NCBI RefSeq assembly: GCF_003992675.1
Contig: NZ_RZMZ01000004.1
Coordinates: 281,294-345,293 of the forward strand
Reading direction: 5' to 3'
DNA from: Flagellimonas marinaquae
GTDB taxonomy: Bacteria; Bacteroidota; Bacteroidia; Flavobacteriales; Flavobacteriaceae
DNA length: 64,000 nucleotides
Numbering within the stretch: position 1 is the stretch's first letter; every line of letters starts with the position of its first letter. Shown in pieces: positions 62,748 through 64,000 of this stretch. The notes below the pieces were generated by a model. The model did not search any database. It was not told the origin of the DNA and worked only from the letters and a program-made list of their open reading frames with translations. The translations under genes were made by a program, and so were the position numbers.

Positions 62748-64000
62748 ATGATCACAACGGGAGACAACGAATTTTTCAAGGGAATCGGAAAGGTACAGTT
62801 CGAGGGAAAATCCTCTGACAATCCCTTTGCCTTCAAATATTATGACGAGGACAGAAAAGTGGGCACAAAGACCATGAAAGAGCATTTCAGGTTCGCCATT
62901 GCCTACTGGCACACCTTCACGGGCGTTGGGGCGGATCCTTTCGGGGCCCCCACCATGGACTTTCCCTGGCTGAAAAGCACCGATCCCGTCCAACAGGCCA
63001 AGGACAAAATGGACGCCGCCTTTGAGTTCTTCACCAAGATCGGTGCACCCTACTTCTGTTTCCATGATTTTGACCTGATAGATGAAGGGAACAGCTTGGC
63101 AGAATCGGAAAAAAGGCTGGAAATCATCACGGACTATGCCCAGGAGAAAATGAGGGTATCCGATGTAAAATTGCTCTGGGGCACGGCAAATTGTTTCAGT
63201 AATCCACGCTATATGAACGGAGCTGCTACCAACCCCGATTTCGACGTGGTAGCGGCCGCCGGTGCACAGGTGAAAAATGCCCTCGATGCCACCATTAAAC
63301 TGGGGGGTGAAAACTATGTATTCTGGGGAGGCAGGGAAGGCTACATGTCCCTGTTGAACACCGATATGGGCCGGGAACAGGACCACATGGCTCGCTTTCT
63401 CCACATGGCTAAGGACTATGCCCGCAAACAGGGCTTCAAGGGTACCTTCTTCATCGAACCAAAGCCCATGGAGCCCACCAAGCACCAATACGACTTTGAT
63501 GTGGCGACCGTAATCGGTTTTCTTACCAAATATGACCTTTTGGACGATTTCAAACTCAACATCGAGGTCAACCATGCCACCTTGGCCCAGCATACCTTTG
63601 AGCACGAGCTGCAAGTGGCCGCGGACAACAATATGCTGGGCAGTATCGATGCCAACAGAGGGGATTACCAGAACGGTTGGGACACCGACCAGTTCCCCGT
63701 GGACGTTTACGAACTGGCTCAGGCCATGTTGGTCATCCTCCAGGCCGGCGGATTCCAAGGTGGGGGCATAAACTTTGACGCGAAAATACGGAGGAACTCC
63801 ACCGACCTCGAGGACATCTTCCATGCGCACATCGGGGGAATGGACGCCTTTGCAAGGGCCTTATTGGCCGCAAACGATATTTTGGAAAACTCCAAGTATC
63901 TTAGCCTACGTAAGAATCGCTATGCTTCCTTTGATGCTGGTTCGGGAAAGGCATTTGAGGAAGGCCAGCTTTCACTGGAAGACCTTTACGCCCATGCCAC
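62748..64000 (+). CDS. xylA: Xylose isomerase (3' end outside window)
   Basis: 417 codons are visible of about 440. From ATG 62748, 16 bp after xylB. Catalytic His in 'FCFHDFD' (about 106), metal-ligand blocks '[16 protein letters not shown]', '[18 protein letters not shown]' and '[17 protein letters not shown]', and '[14 protein letters not shown]' near the C-terminus. It converts D-xylose to D-xylulose in the cytoplasm. A long frame on the opposite strand here is a by-product of GC-rich codon use. Together with xylB it lets the cell use xylose released by the GH43 enzyme. Confidence 0.97.
   Translation, partial: MITTGDNEFFKGIGKVQFEGKSSDNPFAFKYYDEDRKVGTKTMKEHFRFAIAYWHTFTGVGADPFGAPTMDFPWLKSTDPVQQAKDKMDAAFEFFTKIGAPYFCFHDFDLIDEGNSLAESEKRLEIITDYAQEKMRVSDVKLLWGTANCFSNPRYMNGAATNPDFDVVAAAGAQVKNALDATIKLGGENYVFWGGREGYMSLLNTDMGREQDHMARFLHMAKDYARKQGFKGTFFIEPKPMEPTKHQYDFDVATVIGFLTKYDLLDDFKLNIEVNHATLAQHTFEHELQVAADNNMLGSIDANRGDYQNGWDTDQFPVDVYELAQAMLVILQAGGFQGGGINFDAKIRRNSTDLEDIFHAHIGGMDAFARALLAANDILENSKYLSLRKNRYASFDAGSGKAFEEGQLSLEDLYAHA

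Noticed and set aside
62340..63830. Very long open frame on the minus strand (496 codons)
   Set aside because: It lies opposite xylB and xylA, which are clearly real with all catalytic motifs; it is a shadow of GC-rich codon use and resembles no known protein.

Overview
The window comes from a Bacteroidota genome, most likely a marine member of the Flavobacteriaceae. The grounds are two SusC/SusD polysaccharide utilisation loci (PULs) with FecI/FecR-type regulators, several sulfatases, AT-rich intergenic DNA, many Bacteroidota-type lipoproteins, and accessory genes such as DUF3871, DUF6876 and stand-alone RadC proteins that travel on mobile elements of this phylum.

Bases 1-12,590 look like the right-hand part of an integrated island. 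It carries DUF3871 (cut by the window edge), a GIY-YIG nuclease-like protein, a complete type I restriction-modification operon (hsdM-hsdS-hsdR, minus strand) led by a small XRE regulator, a RadC/JAB protein, a second XRE gene with twin operators, and a few lipoprotein, membrane and orphan genes. It ends at a 42-base 3' half of a tRNA-Arg(UCU) gene followed by a terminator, the expected scar of tyrosine-integrase insertion into a tRNA gene. The intact tRNA and the integrase would lie left of the window.

Bases 12,600-18,450 are a second accessory region. An XRE gene faces a 396-aa HEPN-like protein followed by three small genes. The three small proteins and the C-terminus of the HEPN-like protein all share one short helical domain, which makes this the most unusual gene set here. 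After it comes gene-free DNA with a 131-bp tandem repeat and a repeated two-hairpin module. Then comes a minus-strand plasmid/ICE maintenance set (ssb, DUF6876, radC), each gene with its own terminator. Bases 18,859-21,767 hold an HxlR regulator facing SnoaL-like, SDR and DinB genes.

Bases 22,024-41,610 are a PUL for a sulfated, probably galactose-containing polysaccharide: ECF sigma, FecR anti-sigma, SusC, SusD, three sulfatases, a GH43 protein with an altered catalytic position, aldose epimerase, galactokinase, GalT, a LacI regulator, a true formylglycine-generating enzyme (FGE) that would activate the sulfatases, and GalE. Desulfation, release of galactose and its Leloir-pathway use are therefore encoded together. 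A sodium:solute symporter that once followed galE is a truncated pseudogene. It is joined to duplicated, decayed pieces of the second PUL's sigma-factor gene and of galK/galT, with a short microhomology at the sigma/galK joint.

Bases 43,203-45,468 carry plsC-like and lgt genes. Bases 45,568-64,000 are a second PUL: ECF sigma, FecR, SusC, SusD, DUF5004 and DUF4961 surface lipoproteins, a GH13 amylase, then a GH43 beta-xylosidase, a SASA-family esterase, an exported ADP-ribosylglycohydrolase-fold protein, xylulokinase and xylose isomerase (cut by the window end). It combines an alpha-glucan module with a xylose/xylan module. No rRNA, CRISPR array or recognisable insertion sequence was seen.
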